From Candidatus Aminicenantota bacterium (lineage in GTDB: Bacteria > Acidobacteriota > Aminicenantia > Aminicenantales > UBA4085): a stretch of 8,193 nucleotides of DNA. The position numbers and the translations under genes were made by a program. The notes under the pieces were generated by a model, which saw only the letters and a program-made list of their open reading frames with translations, did no database searches and was not told where the DNA came from. Position 1 is the first letter of the stretch, and every line of letters starts with the position of its first letter. The DNA is taken from positions 10,070 to 18,262 of the forward strand of contig PMCY01000323.1 in assembly GCA_003154255.1 (NCBI GenBank), read 5' to 3'. Below, in pieces: positions 7,076 to 8,193 of this stretch.

Positions 7076-7170
7076 GAATCCGACCTTTCTTGTCATGCCC
7101 CCAGCGCAACAACGGGGCTTTCGGTATAAGCCGTTCGTGTCCAGGAACGCCTGCCGATTTCTCGCAACGA

Positions 7171-7183
7171 CTTGTTGAACAAG
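7171..7183. repeat. 13-bp inverted repeat, candidate operator
   Basis: CTTGTT and AACAAG form perfect arms around a single central G, midway between the divergent starts. The size and symmetry suit a dimeric DNA-binding regulator, but no regulator is identified. Confidence 0.4.
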
Positions 7184-7229
7184 CATAAATTCGGTCTCGA
7201 GGGATGTCAACGGCGTACTCACGGCCGAC

Positions 7230-7254
7230 GGCTTCCGCCTTCGATAGCGGAGCC
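7230..7254. repeat. Inverted repeat directly upstream of the -35 element
   Basis: GGCTTCCGC and GCGGAGCC pair over eight bases with one bulged T around an eight-base AT-containing loop. It ends one base before the TTGACT hexamer, a position typical of activator or repressor sites. It is not followed by a T-run, so it is unlikely to be a terminator. Confidence 0.4.
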
Positions 7255-7255
7255 A

Positions 7256-7285
7256 TTGACTCCCGGATGGTACGGGAAATATCAT
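7256..7285 (+). promoter_or_regulatory. Putative sigma-70-type promoter of the GH127-like gene
   Basis: TTGACT (7256-7261) and TATCAT (7280-7285) each match five of six consensus bases and are 18 bp apart. Transcription would begin near 7292, leaving a leader of about 22 bases that still includes the ribosome binding site. This supports the ATG at 7314 over the in-frame ATG at 7284, which would lie inside the -10 region. Confidence 0.5.
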
Positions 7286-7302
7286 GGCCCATAAGGAAAA
7301 AG

Positions 7303-7309
7303 AAGGAGG
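7303..7309 (+). promoter_or_regulatory. Strong Shine-Dalgarno of the GH127-like gene
   Basis: AAGGAGG ends four bases before the ATG at 7314 and fixes that start. The alternative ATG at 7284 has no comparable site. Confidence 0.8.
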
Positions 7310-7313
7310 GCCC

Positions 7314-8193
7314 ATGTCCAAGCCGAGAAAGCGGAGTCCAAAGAGCCGAGGGCTGATATCGATCTTCTTCGTCGTGGTTCTGGCGGGCGCCTTTTTTTCG
7401 AACGCGCAATCGAAGAAATCTGATGAGCAGGATAAGCTTCGGCCGATGACCCTGAAACAGGCGGAGCTATCGGGCGAGATCGGCCGGCGGATCAATGATC
7501 TCATCTATAAGAACTATATGATGCTCGACATCGACGGTTTTTTCATCGCACCATTCCGATCCCGCCCCTTCACGGACGACTATCATTATGTAGGAGTGGG
7601 CAAGGTGATCGATGCCGGAAGTCTTTTTTCGGCGTATACAGGCGATCCGAAGGTGGCCGAACGGACGGCCCATCTGATCGACGGCATCCTGAAAACGCGT
7701 GATGCCGACGGCTATATCGGCACGTTCAAGCCCGAACCCGGCGCCCATCAGAACCACCGCAACTGGGCGCTTCACGAGCAGGAGTACTTGCTGCTCGGAC
7801 TGACCCATCACGCTCTCACTACCGGCAACGCCGTTTCACTCCGGTATGCCAGGGAACTCGCCGATTATGTGATCAGGACCTTCGGCCGGGATACCAAGCC
7901 CGAGGAAGTGTGCACCGCCGGGCTTCCGGAAGCCTTCCTCGTCCTTTACAAGGCCACCGGCGACGCGCGGTATCTGAAATTCGCCGCCGAAATCCGGCAC
8001 GGGAATTCGAAAGGCGAGGTCCAGTGCGCATCGCTGATGGATTGGAAGCAGACGTTTGATTCGGGAGCCGCACACGTATACGTGATGCTGGCCCGATGCT
8101 ACGCCCAGACGGAACTTTATCGACAAAAAGGGCTGCCGTCTTTGCTGGAGATGTCGTCTTACATGCGACACGAGCTGCTGCGGACGGGCGGCG
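7314..8193 (+). CDS. Secreted GH127/DUF1680-like glycoside hydrolase, 3'-truncated by window edge
   Basis: The frame is open from the ATG at 7314 to the right edge (293 residues) with no stop. A signal peptide is clear: basic n-region (KPRKRSPKSR, 3-12), hydrophobic core (about 14-28), and SNA-Q as likely cleavage site (29-32). The mature part reads as an (alpha/alpha)6 barrel of the DUF1680/beta-L-arabinofuranosidase type. Landmarks are GVGKVIDAGSLFSAYTGDP (94-112), the segment ending DADGYIGTF (130-138), WALHEQEYLLLGL (151-163), GLPEAFLVLYKATGDARYL (203-221) and AHVYVMLA (253-260). H154 aligns with a conserved active-site HE of GH127. The zinc-binding Glu/Cys cluster and catalytic cysteine would lie beyond the edge, so activity cannot be judged. 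Some active-site His positions recalled from the characterised bifidobacterial enzyme look substituted, making this a divergent member. It probably releases L-arabinofuranose from plant glycans. Other (alpha/alpha)6 families such as GH105-like remain possible. Confidence 0.82.
   Translation, partial: MSKPRKRSPKSRGLISIFFVVVLAGAFFSNAQSKKSDEQDKLRPMTLKQAELSGEIGRRINDLIYKNYMMLDIDGFFIAPFRSRPFTDDYHYVGVGKVIDAGSLFSAYTGDPKVAERTAHLIDGILKTRDADGYIGTFKPEPGAHQNHRNWALHEQEYLLLGLTHHALTTGNAVSLRYARELADYVIRTFGRDTKPEEVCTAGLPEAFLVLYKATGDARYLKFAAEIRHGNSKGEVQCASLMDWKQTFDSGAAHVYVMLARCYAQTELYRQKGLPSLLEMSSYMRHELLRTGG

Larger units (their letters stand above)
7076..7313. other. 238-bp divergent regulatory spacer
   Basis: This spacer separates the leftward PHP-like gene and the rightward GH127-like gene, and no ORF fits. 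It should contain both start regions. A plausible promoter for the rightward gene and two inverted repeats are listed separately. For the leftward gene I found only weak -10-like hexamers (a TTATAC-type site on the minus strand) with no well-placed -35. Confidence 0.6.

Noticed and set aside
6332..7129. 265-codon plus-strand open frame
   Set aside because: It is antisense to the PHP-like gene, which has a signal peptide and a clear HxH motif. The translation shows no recognisable domain.
7076..7504. N-terminal extension of the PHP-like protein to an ATG at 7504
   Set aside because: It would bury the signal peptide internally and run antisense through the start of the GH127-like gene, which has its own promoter and ribosome site.
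7467..8171. Minus-strand open frames (7467-7811, 7836-8171, 7873-8073)
   Set aside because: All are opposite the continuous GH127-like reading frame, which carries a signal peptide and conserved barrel motifs.

Overview
The window is GC-rich and densely packed, and looks like bacterial chromosome from a saprophytic polysaccharide degrader. Large secreted-type glycoside hydrolases, an ECF sigma factor paired with a small membrane protein, and a pseudopilin-tail membrane protein of a kind I associate with Acidobacteriota/Aminicenantes and the Planctomycetes-Verrucomicrobia group all fit that picture. Strong AAGGAG-type ribosome binding sites precede several starts. The phylum assignment is an inference from protein style only. 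I saw no tRNA, rRNA, CRISPR array, insertion sequence or integrase.

Layout. (1) Positions 1-3303 (+) carry the large C-terminal part of a GH106-type alpha-L-rhamnosidase, cut by the left window edge. (2) Positions 3459-3905 (+) encode a stand-alone PAS-domain protein resembling the PAS module of DUF438-type proteins. (3) Its stop lies 3 bp from the convergent end of a minus-strand three-gene cassette read from 6131 down to 3909. The cassette holds an ECF sigma factor (5652-6131), a small single-pass membrane protein that may be its anti-sigma factor (5209-5655, ATGA overlap), and a 441-residue membrane protein with a pseudopilin-like C-terminal segment (3909-5234, 26-bp overlap). (4) Positions 6287-7075 (-) encode a secreted PHP-domain-like protein with an altered final metal motif. 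(5) After a 238-bp divergent spacer with a plausible sigma-70-type promoter and several inverted repeats, positions 7314 to the right edge (+) carry the first 293 residues of a secreted GH127/DUF1680-like protein, probably a beta-L-arabinofuranosidase relative.

How they may work together. A rhamnosidase and a putative arabinofuranosidase near each other suggest removal of rhamnose and arabinose side groups from pectin (rhamnogalacturonan), arabinogalactan or glycosylated plant metabolites. The sigma/membrane-protein cassette lies between the two hydrolase genes and could couple an envelope or substrate signal to transcription. That link is inferred from proximity only. The most interesting material is the overlapping sigma cassette with no recognisable zinc-finger anti-sigma domain, the atypical PHP-like protein, and the divergent GH127-like protein.
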